DNA of 64,000 nt, taken from positions 1,550,001 to 1,614,000 of the forward strand of contig CAWCUU010000001.1 of the NCBI GenBank assembly GCA_963798855.1, read 5' to 3'. This document shows, in pieces, positions 37,993 through 48,383 of this stretch. This DNA is from CAWCUU01 sp963798855 (GTDB lineage: Bacteria > Gemmatimonadota > Gemmatimonadetes > Longimicrobiales > RSA9). Within the stretch, counting starts at the first letter, position 1; each line of letters starts with the position of its first letter. Position numbers and translations under genes: made by a program. The notes beneath the pieces were generated by a model. It was not told the origin of the DNA. It did no database searches and was given only the letters and a program-made list of their open reading frames with translations.

Positions 37993-38958
37993 TCACCCCT
38001 CGGAAGGCCCGCGCTTGGCGGCCTCCGCCCGGTCCGGCGAGCCGCCGGCGAGCAGGTAGAGTACGGCCATGCGCACCGCGACGCCGTTCGTGACCTGGCG
38101 CAGGATCACCGAGTCCGGCCCGTCGGCCACATCGCTGTCGATCTCGACTCCCCGGTTCATCGGCCCCGGGTGCAGGATCACGAGCTCGCGCGGGGCGAGC
38201 GACAGCCGGTCGCGCGAGATGCCGAACACGCGGTTGTACTCCCGCAGCGTGGGCACGTAGCCGCCCTGCATCCGCTCCAGCTGCAGCCGCAGCACGTTGA
38301 GCACCTCCGCCCACTCGATCGCCTCCTCGACGCGCGGGAACACGCGCACGCCGAGATCCTCGATGGCGGGCGGGAGCAGCGTCTTCGGTCCGCAAACCGC
38401 CACCTCGGCGCCGAGCTTGGTCAACCCCCAGATGTTCGAGCGCGCGACCCGCGAGTGAAGGATGTCGCCGACGATGCACACGCGCACGCCTTCGATACGG
38501 CCGATGCTGTCCCGGATCGTGAGCATGTCGAGGAGCGCCTGCGTGGGATGCTCGTGGCGGCCGTCCCCGGCATTCACGACGTTCGAGCGGATGCGGTCGG
38601 CGAGAAAGCGTGCGGCGCCGGACGCGCCGTGGCGGATCACCACCATGTCGATCCGCATCGCCTCGAGATTGCGTGCAGTGTCCACCAGCGTCTCGCCCTT
38701 CGAGACGCTCGAACCGCTCGACGCGATGTTCACCGTGTCGGCGGAGAGACGTTTCTCGGCGAACTCGAACGAGACGCGCGTGCGGGTGGAGGGCTCGAAG
38801 AAGAGGTTGACGATCGTCTTGCCGCGCAGGACCGGCACCTTCTTGATCTGCCGCTCGCTGATCTCCTTGAACGGCTCGGCGGTGTCCAGAATCGTGCGGA
38901 TCTGCTCGGCGCCGAGCGGCTCGAGGCCGATCAGGTCCTTGCCGAGCGGCGACGGCAT
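37993..38958 (-). CDS. pyrB: Aspartate carbamoyltransferase catalytic subunit
   Basis: PyrB makes carbamoyl-aspartate. The 321-residue protein has the carbamoyl-phosphate loop FFEPSTRTRVSFE, GDGRHEHPTQALLDM and LHPGPMNRGVE. No regulatory subunit gene (pyrI) is seen. The ATG at 38958 overlaps the pyrR stop as TGATG. Confidence 0.97.
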   Translation of the reverse strand: MPSPLGKDLIGLEPLGAEQIRTILDTAEPFKEISERQIKKVPVLRGKTIVNLFFEPSTRTRVSFEFAEKRLSADTVNIASSGSSVSKGETLVDTARNLEAMRIDMVVIRHGASGAARFLADRIRSNVVNAGDGRHEHPTQALLDMLTIRDSIGRIEGVRVCIVGDILHSRVARSNIWGLTKLGAEVAVCGPKTLLPPAIEDLGVRVFPRVEEAIEWAEVLNVLRLQLERMQGGYVPTLREYNRVFGISRDRLSLAPRELVILHPGPMNRGVEIDSDVADGPDSVILRQVTNGVAVRMAVLYLLAGGSPDRAEAAKRGPSEG

Positions 38959-39518
38959 CAGCTCGACTCCCGCTCGTTCGCGACGATCTCGACGGCGAGC
39001 CGGCCGTCCACGTCCGGAACGAGCACGTCCACACGATGGTCGTCGTCCACCTGGACCGTGCGTCCAGCGATGTCCGGCTGGATCGGTAGCTCGCGGCCGC
39101 CCCGGTCCACCAGAACGCACAGGATGATCCGCGCGGGTCGGCCGAAGTCCGCCAGCTCGTCCATCGCCGCCCGCGCCGTCCGCCCCGTGTAGGCGACGTC
39201 GTCCACGACGACCACGACGCGGTCGTCGATGCCCTCCTCCGGCAGCCTCGTCTCCCCGACAACCGGCCGGGGCCCGATCGCCATGAAGTCGTCGCGGTAG
39301 AGCGTAATGTCGAGCGAGCCGCACGGCGGGCGGAGCCCTTCGGCCCGCTCGATCTCCTCCGCGAGCAGATCGGCGAGCTGGACGCCCCGTCTCTGGATCC
39401 CGATCAACACGAGCCGGTCCACGCCGTTGTTGCGTTCGACGAGCTGACGGGCCATGCGCGCGAGAACGCGCTGCACCGCCCTTTCATCCATCAACAGCTC
39501 TCGTCGGTGTTCGGCCAT
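38958..39518 (-). CDS. pyrR: Bifunctional pyrimidine regulator / uracil phosphoribosyltransferase
   Basis: PyrR regulates pyr genes by binding mRNA and has residual uracil phosphoribosyltransferase activity. The 186-residue protein has LVLIGIQRRGVQLADLL and the PRPP loop VVVVVDDVAYTGRTARAAMD. ATG 39518 (MAEHRRELLMDE) matches the family start; the frame is open for 41 more codons without homology. It leads the pyrR-pyrB-pyrC operon. Confidence 0.95.
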   Translation of the reverse strand: MAEHRRELLMDERAVQRVLARMARQLVERNNGVDRLVLIGIQRRGVQLADLLAEEIERAEGLRPPCGSLDITLYRDDFMAIGPRPVVGETRLPEEGIDDRVVVVVDDVAYTGRTARAAMDELADFGRPARIILCVLVDRGGRELPIQPDIAGRTVQVDDDHRVDVLVPDVDGRLAVEIVANERESS

Positions 39519-39998
39519 CCGGCACGGTCGGGGATGAAAAGTGGGCCCCTCGGCGGCCGAAGCTAATCGGCGGATCGCCGCGGAGTCAACCGGGAGATGT
39601 CTCGCGACGCGGGACGGTTCGACGTGGATCGCGGACCCCATCGCGGCTGTAGCCCCGGGGAGGAGATGCAGGGGATCGAGATGCGAGGAGATCGACCGGC
39701 GTCGCGACGGGTTGCTCGGCGAGGCTGCGTACGAATTGGCTGCTACGCAGCCAAGCCGCTACGCGCGAGATCATCCCCGACATCTCCTGACGCTCGCCAC
39801 GCCGCGAAGCTGACGGCTGCGCTCCGGGGACCGCAGCAGGTCGATGGTCACCCTCCCGCCCGAATCTCCATATCGCCGCCACGAATTGACGCCCCATCCC
39901 CTCGCCCGTACCTTCGGTCGATCCTCGCGCGGGACCGTGCGATCCTGCGGCCCCGATCGAGACAACCGCGCCCGGACGGCCCCCGCACCACCGAGCCC
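39519..39998. other. Divergent intergenic region between pyrR and the permease gene
   Basis: These 480 bp contain the likely pyrR promoter (39560-39589) and an inverted repeat GCTGCGTA (39724-39731) / TACGCAGC (39744-39751). I see no convincing gene and no pyr attenuator (an antiterminator/terminator pair followed by a T-tract). Confidence 0.5.
39560..39589 (-). promoter_or_regulatory. Candidate promoter of pyrR-pyrB-pyrC
   Basis: On the minus strand TTGACT (39584-39589, five of six) is followed by TTAGCT/TAGCTT (39560-39566) at 17-18 bp. It lies 42 bp before the pyrR ATG, leaving a leader of only about 35 nt. Confidence 0.5.
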
Positions 39999-41549
<1,551 letters not shown>

Positions 41550-41573
41550 GTCAGCTCGAGGGCGCATCTCGAC

Positions 41574-42008
41574 CTACCGACGCGCCCGGAAGAACTCCCG
41601 CAGGAGCTCGCCGGCCGGCTCCGCCAGGACGCCCGACGTAATGGGGATGAGGTGGTTCAGACGCGGGTCCTGCACGATGCAGCCGAGTGAGCCGCACATG
41701 CCGGCCTTGGGGTCGGCGGCACCGAAGACGAGGCGCCGGATGCGGGCCAGGACGAGCGCGCCGGCGCACATCGCACACGGCTCCAGCGTCACGTAGAGGG
41801 TAGCGTCCAGCAGGCGCCAGTCGGGTCGGGAGCCGGCCGCGGCGCGCACGGCGAGGAGCTCGGCGTGCGCGGTGGGGTCGTTCCAGGTGCGGGTTCGGTT
41901 GCGGGCCTCCGCAGCCAGCGCGCCGTCCACCACGACGACCGCGCCGACCGGGACCTCGCCCTCCGATGCGGCGACGCGGGCCTGCTCGAGCGCCCGCGCC
42001 ATCCACAT
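41574..42008 (-). CDS. tadA: tRNA-specific adenosine deaminase
   Basis: TadA converts A34 to inosine in tRNA-Arg(ACG). The 144-residue protein has the zinc motifs THAEL (written TAHAELLAVR) and EPCAMCAGALVLARI and the C-terminal DPKAGMCGS segment. The ATG at 42008 was chosen; a GTG at 42011 and a CTG overlapping the upstream stop (42044) are alternatives. Confidence 0.92.
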   Translation of the reverse strand: MWMARALEQARVAASEGEVPVGAVVVVDGALAAEARNRTRTWNDPTAHAELLAVRAAAGSRPDWRLLDATLYVTLEPCAMCAGALVLARIRRLVFGAADPKAGMCGSLGCIVQDPRLNHLIPITSGVLAEPAGELLREFFRARR

Positions 42009-42040
42009 CACGTCATCTGCCGTCCCGACCGTCAGGTCCG

Positions 42041-42673
42041 TCAGGGCGACACCCCCGCCGGATGGGGACCGGCGATCGCGCTCCCCGCCGACCGCCCGTG
42101 GTTCGAGAACGACCGCCACAAGCCCACCGCGCGGCCCAGGACCTCCAGCTCGGCGGCCCGCTGAGGGCGCAGCGGGATGAGGTGTCCCAGCGACCACTCC
42201 ACCGCCAGCGCGAGATCGTCGGTGCGGCAGCGCACCGCCGCGACCTGCCCGAGGTAGCGGCAGACGACCGCATCGCCATCGTCCAGGGCGGCCTCGTCGG
42301 CCGCTTCGACGAGCAGCAGGTCGCCGCGGCGCGCGCCCAGCTCGCGCGCTCCTTCCGCCGTGACCTCGACGAGTCGGCCCCCCGGCACCTCCGCGGTGAT
42401 CGACGGCAGCGGCGGCGAGGCCGCGGTCTGCGGGCGCACGGGGCCTGCGCCCAGCTCGATGCCGAGCAGCTTGACGCCGCGCGAGCGGGAGGGGTCGCGC
42501 TCGACCCACCCCTTTCGTGCCAGCGACTGCAGGTACTCCGAGACCGTCTTCGTGCTCTTGATGCCGAAGCGCCGACCGATCTCGCGGATCGAAGGCTGAT
42601 AGGTGTTTTCGCGCAGGTAGTCGACCATGTAGTCGAAGATGCGCCGCTCCAGGTCCGTCAAGGGCTCAGGCAT
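42041..42673 (-). CDS. LexA-like transcriptional regulator lacking the autoproteolytic dyad
   Basis: The 210-residue protein has a LexA-type winged helix (LTDLERRIFDYMVDYLRENT, then PSIREIGRRFGIKSTKTVSEYL) and a C-terminal domain that aligns with the LexA latch region (RRGDLLLVEAADEAALDDGD). The position of the catalytic Ser (E. coli S119) is Gly108 and the Lys (K156) region 145-150 has no Lys. No Ala-Gly cleavage site stands out. It may be a non-cleavable repressor rather than a true SOS switch. The ATG at 42673 follows GGAGAGG. Confidence 0.85.
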   Translation of the reverse strand: MPEPLTDLERRIFDYMVDYLRENTYQPSIREIGRRFGIKSTKTVSEYLQSLARKGWVERDPSRSRGVKLLGIELGAGPVRPQTAASPPLPSITAEVPGGRLVEVTAEGARELGARRGDLLLVEAADEAALDDGDAVVCRYLGQVAAVRCRTDDLALAVEWSLGHLIPLRPQRAAELEVLGRAVGLWRSFSNHGRSAGSAIAGPHPAGVSP

Positions 42674-42700
42674 CCGCACCTCTCCGCCGCATGGGATGGG

Positions 42701-42750
42701 AAAAGGCGCGGAGGCACCGCCCGCCGATGCGGGATGAATGCCTCCGCGCC
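42701..42750 (-). terminator. Rho-independent terminator after tRNA-Gln
   Basis: Read on the minus strand, GGCGCGGAGGCA (42739-42750) and TGCCTCCGCGCC (42705-42716) form a perfect 12-bp stem that is followed directly by TTTT. It lies between tRNA-Gln and the LexA-like gene and should end the tRNA transcript. Confidence 0.75.
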
Positions 42751-42801
42751 TGGACCTTCACGAAGCAGCACGTCGACCTCGGGCCGTACGACGCATGTGA
42801 G

Positions 42802-42874
42802 TTGCCCCTCCTGGGCTCGAACCAGGACTCTCCTGATCCAGAGTCAGGCGTGTTGCCAGTTACACCAAGGGGCA
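42802..42874 (-). tRNA. tRNA-Gln (CTG anticodon)
   Basis: The 73-nt cloverleaf has acceptor TGCCCCT/AGGGGCA with A73, an anticodon stem CCTGA-CTCTGGA-TCAGG giving anticodon CTG, and a T arm CCTGG-TTCGAGC-CCAGG. CCA is not encoded. It lies between the LexA-like gene and gltX, with glnS 1.8 kb further on. Confidence 0.96.
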
Positions 42875-42888
42875 GTGGTATGCTGAAA

Positions 42889-42916
42889 ACTAAATGTTCC
42901 TCCCGTGTGCCGTCAA
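42889..42916 (-). promoter_or_regulatory. Promoter of tRNA-Gln
   Basis: TTGACG (42911-42916) and TTTAGT (42889-42894) on the minus strand are 16 bp apart; the -10 box lies about 14 nt before the tRNA. It is just beyond the gltX stop, so the tRNA can be expressed independently. Confidence 0.55.
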
Positions 42917-42933
42917 CGGAAGAGTGGCCGCAG

Positions 42934-44406
42934 CTATCCCGAGCTGGCCACGCTCATGGCGTCCAGCCGCTCGAGGGCCCGATCAATGCGCCGCAGTGTG
43001 CGCTCGCGGCCCATTGCCCACAGCACCTCGAAGATGCCGGGTGACACCGCGGTCCCGGTCAGCGCTACGCGGAGCGGGTGGATCAGCTTGCCTGCCCCGA
43101 CGCCGAGCTCGTCGGCGAGCGCCCGCAGCCCGCGCTCCAGCGCCGCCTGCTCCCAGGGCTCGAGCACCGATAGGCGCTCACGGAGCGAGCGCAGCCGCTG
43201 CGCCACCTCCGCCGGCTGCTTCCAGTGCTTCGCCACGGCCTCCGCCTCCTCCTCGATCTCGTCCTCGAAGTAGGGGCGGGCCTGCGGCACGAAGTCGTCG
43301 AGGCTGCGTGCGCGCACCTTGAGCAGGTCGATCAGGTGCAGGAACCAGTCGTGGCGACGTCGCAGCTCCTCGTCGCTCGTCAGTCCAGCCGCCACAATGC
43401 GAGGCCGCACCAGCGGCTCGAGTCGCTCCGCGCTCGTCCGGCTCATGTGCTGCCCGTTCAGCCACTCCAGCTTCGCCGAGTCGAAGACCGCGCTCTTCCT
43501 GTTGACGCCGTCCAGATCGAAGCGCGCGATCAGCTCATCGATCTCGAAGATCTCCTCGTCCGTCCCGGGCGACCACCCGAGCAGGGCGAGGAAGTTCACC
43601 ATCGCCCACGGCAGCATGCCACGCTCGCGGTACTCCCCCACCGACGCCGCGCCGTGGCGCTTCGACAGCTTTCGCCCGTCCTCGCCCAGGATCACCGGGA
43701 CGTGCGCGAACACCGGCTCCGGCGCGCCGAGCGCCCGGTAGAGCAGGATCTGCTTCGGTGTGTTCGAGATGTGGTCGTCGCCGCGCATCACGTGCGTGAC
43801 GCGCATGTGCACGTCGTCACTCACGACCGCCAGGTTGTAGATCGGCGTGCCGTCCGTGCGCAGCACGATGAAATCCTCGATCTCCGAGTTGTCGAAGCGG
43901 ATCTCGCCGTGCACGGCGTCGTCCCATCTCGTCTCCCCCTCCGGGACGTGAAAGCGGATCGAGTGCGGCTCTCCCGCCGCGGCCCTCCGCTCGGCTTGCT
44001 CGGCCGACACGCGCAGCAGGCAGTGCCGGTCGTAGCGGAATGCGTCGGGCTCGACCCCGGCGGCGGCGCGGCGCTGCTCCAGGGACTCCGGCGTGCAGAA
44101 ACACCGGTAGGCGGCGCCGGACTCGAGCAGCCGGGCGACGTCGCCCCGGTGCCGCTCGATGCCGTCCGCCTGGTGGAACGGGCCCTCGTCCCAGTCGAGC
44201 CCGAGCCACGTCATGGCGTCCAGAATCACCTGCGTCATCTCGTCGCTCGAGCGCTCGCGGTCGGTGTCCTCGATGCGCAGGATGAACGCGCCGCCATGGT
44301 GGCGCGCGAAGAGCCAGTTGAAGAGCGCTGTGCGTGCCCCGCCCACGTGCAGGTATCCCGTCGGCGAGGGCGCGAAGCGGACACGGATAGAACTGTCGGA
44401 AGTCAT
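42934..44406 (-). CDS. gltX: Glutamate--tRNA ligase
   Basis: The 490-residue class I synthetase has the HIGH-type motif FAPSPTGYLHVGGARTALFN, the family insert with FCTPESLEQRR, the MRGDDHISNTPKQILLYRAL segment and the KMSKS-type KLSKRHG. The anticodon-binding helical domain follows. It is transcribed away from glnS. With a separate GlnRS present, it probably charges only tRNA-Glu, though discrimination cannot be read from sequence. Confidence 0.97.
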   Translation of the reverse strand: MTSDSSIRVRFAPSPTGYLHVGGARTALFNWLFARHHGGAFILRIEDTDRERSSDEMTQVILDAMTWLGLDWDEGPFHQADGIERHRGDVARLLESGAAYRCFCTPESLEQRRAAAGVEPDAFRYDRHCLLRVSAEQAERRAAAGEPHSIRFHVPEGETRWDDAVHGEIRFDNSEIEDFIVLRTDGTPIYNLAVVSDDVHMRVTHVMRGDDHISNTPKQILLYRALGAPEPVFAHVPVILGEDGRKLSKRHGAASVGEYRERGMLPWAMVNFLALLGWSPGTDEEIFEIDELIARFDLDGVNRKSAVFDSAKLEWLNGQHMSRTSAERLEPLVRPRIVAAGLTSDEELRRRHDWFLHLIDLLKVRARSLDDFVPQARPYFEDEIEEEAEAVAKHWKQPAEVAQRLRSLRERLSVLEPWEQAALERGLRALADELGVGAGKLIHPLRVALTGTAVSPGIFEVLWAMGRERTLRRIDRALERLDAMSVASSG

Positions 44407-44415
44407 GGGGGAAGA

Positions 44416-44583
44416 TTCAGGCGTTGAACTTCAGGCGTCAACTGCGAGGCGCTGACGGCGAGGCGTCAACTGCGAGGCGCTGACTGCGAGGCGCTGACTG
44501 CGAGGCGCTGACTGCGAGGCGCTGACTGCGAGGCGCTGACGGCGAGGCGCTGACTGCGAGGCGCTACCGGCGAGGCGTGGGCG
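44416..44583. repeat. 14-bp tandem repeat, about 12 copies
   Basis: GCGAGGCGCTGACT repeats head-to-tail from 44444 to 44583 (ten near-identical units, variants ending GACG, TCAACT or ACCG), with two more degenerate copies from 44416. It fills most of the intergenic region between the divergent gltX and glnS starts. There is no spacer structure, so it is not CRISPR. Confidence 0.9.
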
Positions 44584-44674
44584 GGGAGGTGAGCCGCGCG
44601 TGCACTGGCCGTCCGTGCGGAAACCCCCTACGCTGCAGGTGTATCCAGACAGGCGACGCCGTTGAATCTCGACT

Positions 44675-47116
44675 TTGAGCTCTCGACTCTCCTTGACTAC
44701 GCCCACACCGCCGGCCCGGCCGGAAGCCGAGCCGGGCTCCGCTCGATCGAGGCCGAACCTCGAGCCGCGCGACTTCATCCGCCAGATCATCGCGGACGAC
44801 CTCGCCGCGGGGCGCTATCCCACCATCGTGACCCGCTTCCCGCCGGAGCCGAACGGTTTCCTGCACATCGGCCACGCGAAGGCGATCACGCTGAACTTCG
44901 GGCTGGCGCAGGAGGTACCGGGCGCGCGCTGCCACCTGCGCTTCGACGACACGAACCCGGAGACCGAGCGACCCGAGTACGTCGATTCCATCATCGACAG
45001 CATCCGCTGGCTGGGCTTCGACTGGGGCGAGCACCTGTACTTCGCGTCCGATTACTTCGATCGAATGTACGAGATCGGGGAGCACCTGATCCGCGAAGGG
45101 CACGCGTACGTCGACAGCCAGTCGGAGGAGGAGATCCGGCAGAACCGGGGCACCGTGACGGAGCCGGGGCGCCCGAGCCCGTACCGGGATCGCACCGTCG
45201 GCGAGAACCTCGACCTGTTCCGCCGGATGCGCGCGGGTGAGTTCCCCGACGGCACGCACGTTCTGCGAGGCCGCATCGACATGACCGCGCCGAACATGCT
45301 GATGCGCGACCCGGTGCTCTACCGGATCCGACACGCCACTCATTACCGCACCGGCGACGACTGGTGCATCTACCCGCTCTACGACTACGCACACCCGCTC
45401 GAAGATACGATCGAGCACGTGACGCACTCATTGTGCAGCCTCGAGTTCGAGACGAACCGGCCGCTCTACGACTGGGTGGTCGAGCACGCCGACCTCGAGG
45501 CCCGACCCCACCAGTACGAGTTCGCCCGGCTCAACCTCGACTACACGATCATGAGCAAGCGCAAGCTGCTCACGCTCGTCAATGGCGGCCACGTCGCCGG
45601 CTGGGACGATCCGCGCCTCGCGACCCTTGCCGGGCTCCGCCGCCGCGGCGTTCCACCCGAGGCGATCCGCTCCTTCTGCGAGATGGTCGGCGTCGCCAAG
45701 ACGAACAGTCGTGTCGACATCGGCAAGCTCGACTTCACGATCCGGGACGAGCTGAACCCCCGCGTGCCCCGCGTGCTCTGCGTGCTGCGGCCGCTCAAGG
45801 TCGTGATCACGAACTACCCGGAGGAGGGGGTCGAGGAGCTCGACGCGCCGCTCTACCCGCACGACGTCCCGCTCCAAGGGTCGCGGACGTTGCCGTTCTC
45901 GCGTGAGATCTTCATCGAGCGCGACGACTTCGCCGTCGAGCCGCCGAAGGGCTGGCGCCGCCTCTCGCCCGGCGCCGAGGTCCGCCTGCGCTACGCCTAT
46001 TTCGTGACCTGCGACGAGGTCGTGATCGACGATGGCGGCGAGGTCGTCGAGCTACGCTGCACCTACGACCCGGCCACCCGCGGCGGCGCGTCGCCGGACG
46101 GGCGCTCGCCCCAGGGGACGATCCACTGGGTCTCCGCGACCCGCTCCCTACCCTGCGAGGTGCGTCTCTACGATCGCCTCTTCACGGTTCCGGATCCCGA
46201 GGCCACGGCGGCAGATACGGGGCGTGAGTTCACGGACTTTCTCAATCCCGACTCGCTCGTCGTTCTGAACGACGCGCGTATCGAGCCGTCCATCGCCGGG
46301 GATCCGCCCGGCGCGCGCTACCAGTTCGAGCGTCTGGGTTACTTCGTATCCGACATCGTGGACTCGTCGTCCGACCACCGGGTGTTCAACCGGACGGTGA
46401 CGCTGCGCGACAGCTGGGCGAAGCGGGTCGGCGAAGCGGCGGCCGCCGGAGACGCCTACGAGGCAGCCGGTTCCCGGCCGGAGACGACCGGAGCGGGAGC
46501 GCGGACCGGGGCTCGGTCGGCGGGCGCGCGCGCGCCGGTCTCCTCCGGCTCGAGCGCCGCGCCCATCGTGCCGGAGCGGTCGCCGGAGCTGCGGGCACGC
46601 CGCAGGATCTTCGAGCTGAAAGGCATCTCGGCGGAGGACGCGGAGATTCTGAGCCGGGAGGAGGCGACGGCGGACTTCTTCGAGGCGGCGATCGCGAACG
46701 GCTCGCCGCCGCAGGCGGTCGCGAACTGGATGATCAACGAGCTGCCGCGCGAGATCGGGGATCGCACGCTGGAGCACCTGCCGCTCTCCGCCGCCGACTT
46801 CGGGGACCTCGTCCGCCTCGTCGACGATGCAACGCTGACGAGCCGGGCCGGTCGAGACGTGCTCTCGGAGATGGTGGCGACGGGACGTCGCCCAGCAGAA
46901 ATCGTGGCTGAGAAGGGGCTGACGCAGATCAGCGACGAGACCGAGCTTGCGCGAGTCGTCGATGGCATACTGGCCGCGAACCCCGACAAGGCCGCCGCCT
47001 ACCGCGGCGGCCGCAGCGGGCTCATGGGCTTCTTCATGGGGCAGGTCATGCGGGGCACCGCCGGCCGGGCGAATCCGGAGCTGGCGCGGCGGCTCCTGGA
47101 GCAGCGGCTGGGGTGA
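44675..47116 (+). CDS. glnS: Glutamine--tRNA ligase with C-terminal YqeY/GatB-like domain
   Basis: The 813-residue protein has a GlnRS class I core: PPEPNGFLHIGHAKAITLNF, CIYPLYDYAHPLEDTIEHVT, IMSKRKL as KMSKS and beta-barrel anticodon domains. Residues about 600-635 are a Ser/Ala/Gly-rich linker, and residues about 635-813 are a helical YqeY/GatB-tail domain (ATADFFEAAIANGSPPQAVA and VDGILAANPDKAAAYRGG). Deinococcus GlnRS has a comparable appendix that aids tRNA-Gln binding. The TTG at 44675 is a tentative start; a TTG at 44693 is also possible. Confidence 0.95.
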   Translation: MSSRLSLTTPTPPARPEAEPGSARSRPNLEPRDFIRQIIADDLAAGRYPTIVTRFPPEPNGFLHIGHAKAITLNFGLAQEVPGARCHLRFDDTNPETERPEYVDSIIDSIRWLGFDWGEHLYFASDYFDRMYEIGEHLIREGHAYVDSQSEEEIRQNRGTVTEPGRPSPYRDRTVGENLDLFRRMRAGEFPDGTHVLRGRIDMTAPNMLMRDPVLYRIRHATHYRTGDDWCIYPLYDYAHPLEDTIEHVTHSLCSLEFETNRPLYDWVVEHADLEARPHQYEFARLNLDYTIMSKRKLLTLVNGGHVAGWDDPRLATLAGLRRRGVPPEAIRSFCEMVGVAKTNSRVDIGKLDFTIRDELNPRVPRVLCVLRPLKVVITNYPEEGVEELDAPLYPHDVPLQGSRTLPFSREIFIERDDFAVEPPKGWRRLSPGAEVRLRYAYFVTCDEVVIDDGGEVVELRCTYDPATRGGASPDGRSPQGTIHWVSATRSLPCEVRLYDRLFTVPDPEATAADTGREFTDFLNPDSLVVLNDARIEPSIAGDPPGARYQFERLGYFVSDIVDSSSDHRVFNRTVTLRDSWAKRVGEAAAAGDAYEAAGSRPETTGAGARTGARSAGARAPVSSGSSAAPIVPERSPELRARRRIFELKGISAEDAEILSREEATADFFEAAIANGSPPQAVANWMINELPREIGDRTLEHLPLSAADFGDLVRLVDDATLTSRAGRDVLSEMVATGRRPAEIVAEKGLTQISDETELARVVDGILAANPDKAAAYRGGRSGLMGFFMGQVMRGTAGRANPELARRLLEQRLG

Positions 47117-47131
47117 GTCTGCGCACGTGGG

Positions 47132-47602
47132 TCATCGCGTCTCGTTTCCGCTCCGTCTTGCCGTCGTCAGCAGCCGATCGAGGGTGGCCGCGAACGCCCG
47201 CTTCTCCTGAGGGCCATACGGCTTCGCGCCGCCCGTCTCGACCCCGGCACCTCGAAGCGAGTCCATGAAGTCGCGGACCGAAAGACGCTCCCGCACGTTT
47301 TCCGTGGAATACTGCTCGCCTCGGGGATCTACCACCATCAGGCCTCGCTCCACCAGAGCCGCCGCCAGGGGAATGTCCGCGGTCACCGCCAGATCGCCAT
47401 CCATGGCGTTTTCCGCGATGTGCCGGTCGGCGACATCCGGACCACCTCGCACCCACACCGCGCTGACGTGCGGATTGTCGGCCGGCACAGGCAACCGCCG
47501 ATTCGCGACCAGAACGGCCTCGATCTCCAGCCGCCGCGCCGCCCGGAAGACGATGTCCTTGACCTCCCGCGGCGCGGCGTCGGCATCGATCCAGATCTTC
47601 AT
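47132..47602 (-). CDS. DUF188 (YaiI/YqxD-family) protein
   Basis: The 156-residue protein begins MKIWIDADAAPREVKDIVFR and has DGDLAVTADIPLAAALVERG, the hallmarks of the YaiI/YqxD family, a PIN-like fold of unknown role. It is convergent with glnS and overlaps the GNAT gene as ATGA. Confidence 0.9.
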   Translation of the reverse strand: MKIWIDADAAPREVKDIVFRAARRLEIEAVLVANRRLPVPADNPHVSAVWVRGGPDVADRHIAENAMDGDLAVTADIPLAAALVERGLMVVDPRGEQYSTENVRERLSVRDFMDSLRGAGVETGGAKPYGPQEKRAFAATLDRLLTTARRSGNETR

Positions 47603-48174
47603 GTCGAGGCTCTCAGATCCATCGTAAAGCGATCGAGCTCCACGCCTGCGGGGTCGGAGACCGCTCCCTCCCTGCGAAATCCCAGCTTCCGCAGTACGCG
47701 CTTCGACCGTTCGTTGTCCGGGACGACGACCGCGATCAGTCGTTCGAGCTGGACCGTCTCTCGTGCGTGGGCAATTACCGCGCGGGCCGCCTCGGAAGCG
47801 AAACCCTGCCCCGTGGCCTCGGCCAGGAAGGCGTACGCCAGATCCGGAACTTCCAGCCAAGGCTTCCGCATGAGGCCACAGATGCCGACGGGGGCGGACT
47901 CGTCCCGGGTCTCCGCCAGAAAGAGGCCATGCCCGACTGCGCGATAGCTTTCGAGCGGCCCGCGTTCAATGTAGTCGCGGGCGTCCTCGACCGACCTGAC
48001 GCCGCGATCGCCGATGAAGCGCAGGAAATCGGGCTCGTTGAGCAGGCGGAGGACGAAAGGAGCGTCCGTTGGCTCGAGCCCGCGGAGGACGAGCCTCGCC
48101 GTCTCCGCGACGACCCGTGGAGTCAAAGGATCGGGACACGCTGCCCCGGATCGATCTGCTTGCGTTCGGTTCAT
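47599..48174 (-). CDS. GNAT-family N-acetyltransferase (RimJ/RimL-like)
   Basis: The 191-residue protein has the GNAT beta strands and the acetyl-CoA region ATGQGFASEAARAVIAHA, followed by VVVPDNERSKRVLRKLGFRR, typical of the RimJ/RimL subgroup. Substrate is unknown. It probably forms a two-gene unit with the DUF188 gene. Confidence 0.88.
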   Translation of the reverse strand: MNRTQADRSGAACPDPLTPRVVAETARLVLRGLEPTDAPFVLRLLNEPDFLRFIGDRGVRSVEDARDYIERGPLESYRAVGHGLFLAETRDESAPVGICGLMRKPWLEVPDLAYAFLAEATGQGFASEAARAVIAHARETVQLERLIAVVVPDNERSKRVLRKLGFRREGAVSDPAGVELDRFTMDLRAST

Positions 48175-48315
48175 GGCCGTGGCACGCCCTCAGCAACCCT
48201 GGAAGCGGATCCAGATCTGTCGCACATGTAGCCACCGAGCAGACCATCGGCAACAGCGAGTCGCGGATCTCGGTTGCGGTGCTCGGGCCAGGACGACTCC
48301 GCCCCGATCATTCCC

Positions 48316-48344
48316 TTGCGCACTGCGACCGTCCCGCCTAAATA
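48316..48344 (+). promoter_or_regulatory. Promoter of the first degenerate-GGDEF gene
   Basis: TTGCGC (48316-48321) and TAAATA (48339-48344) are 17 bp apart, 39 bp before the ATG. The -10 and the following 40-bp leader recur almost unchanged before the paralogue (49769-49797). Confidence 0.55.
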
Positions 48345-48383
48345 GGACCCGCCCGTAGTATCCCTTCCGGACTATCCAGCACC

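Noticed and set aside
39519..39998. PyrR-type attenuator in the pyr leader
   Set aside because: The leader from the likely start site is only about 35 nt and shows no antiterminator/terminator pair with a T-tract.
44416..44583. Possible CRISPR array
   Set aside because: The units are directly adjacent 14-mers without unique spacers, and no cas gene is present.
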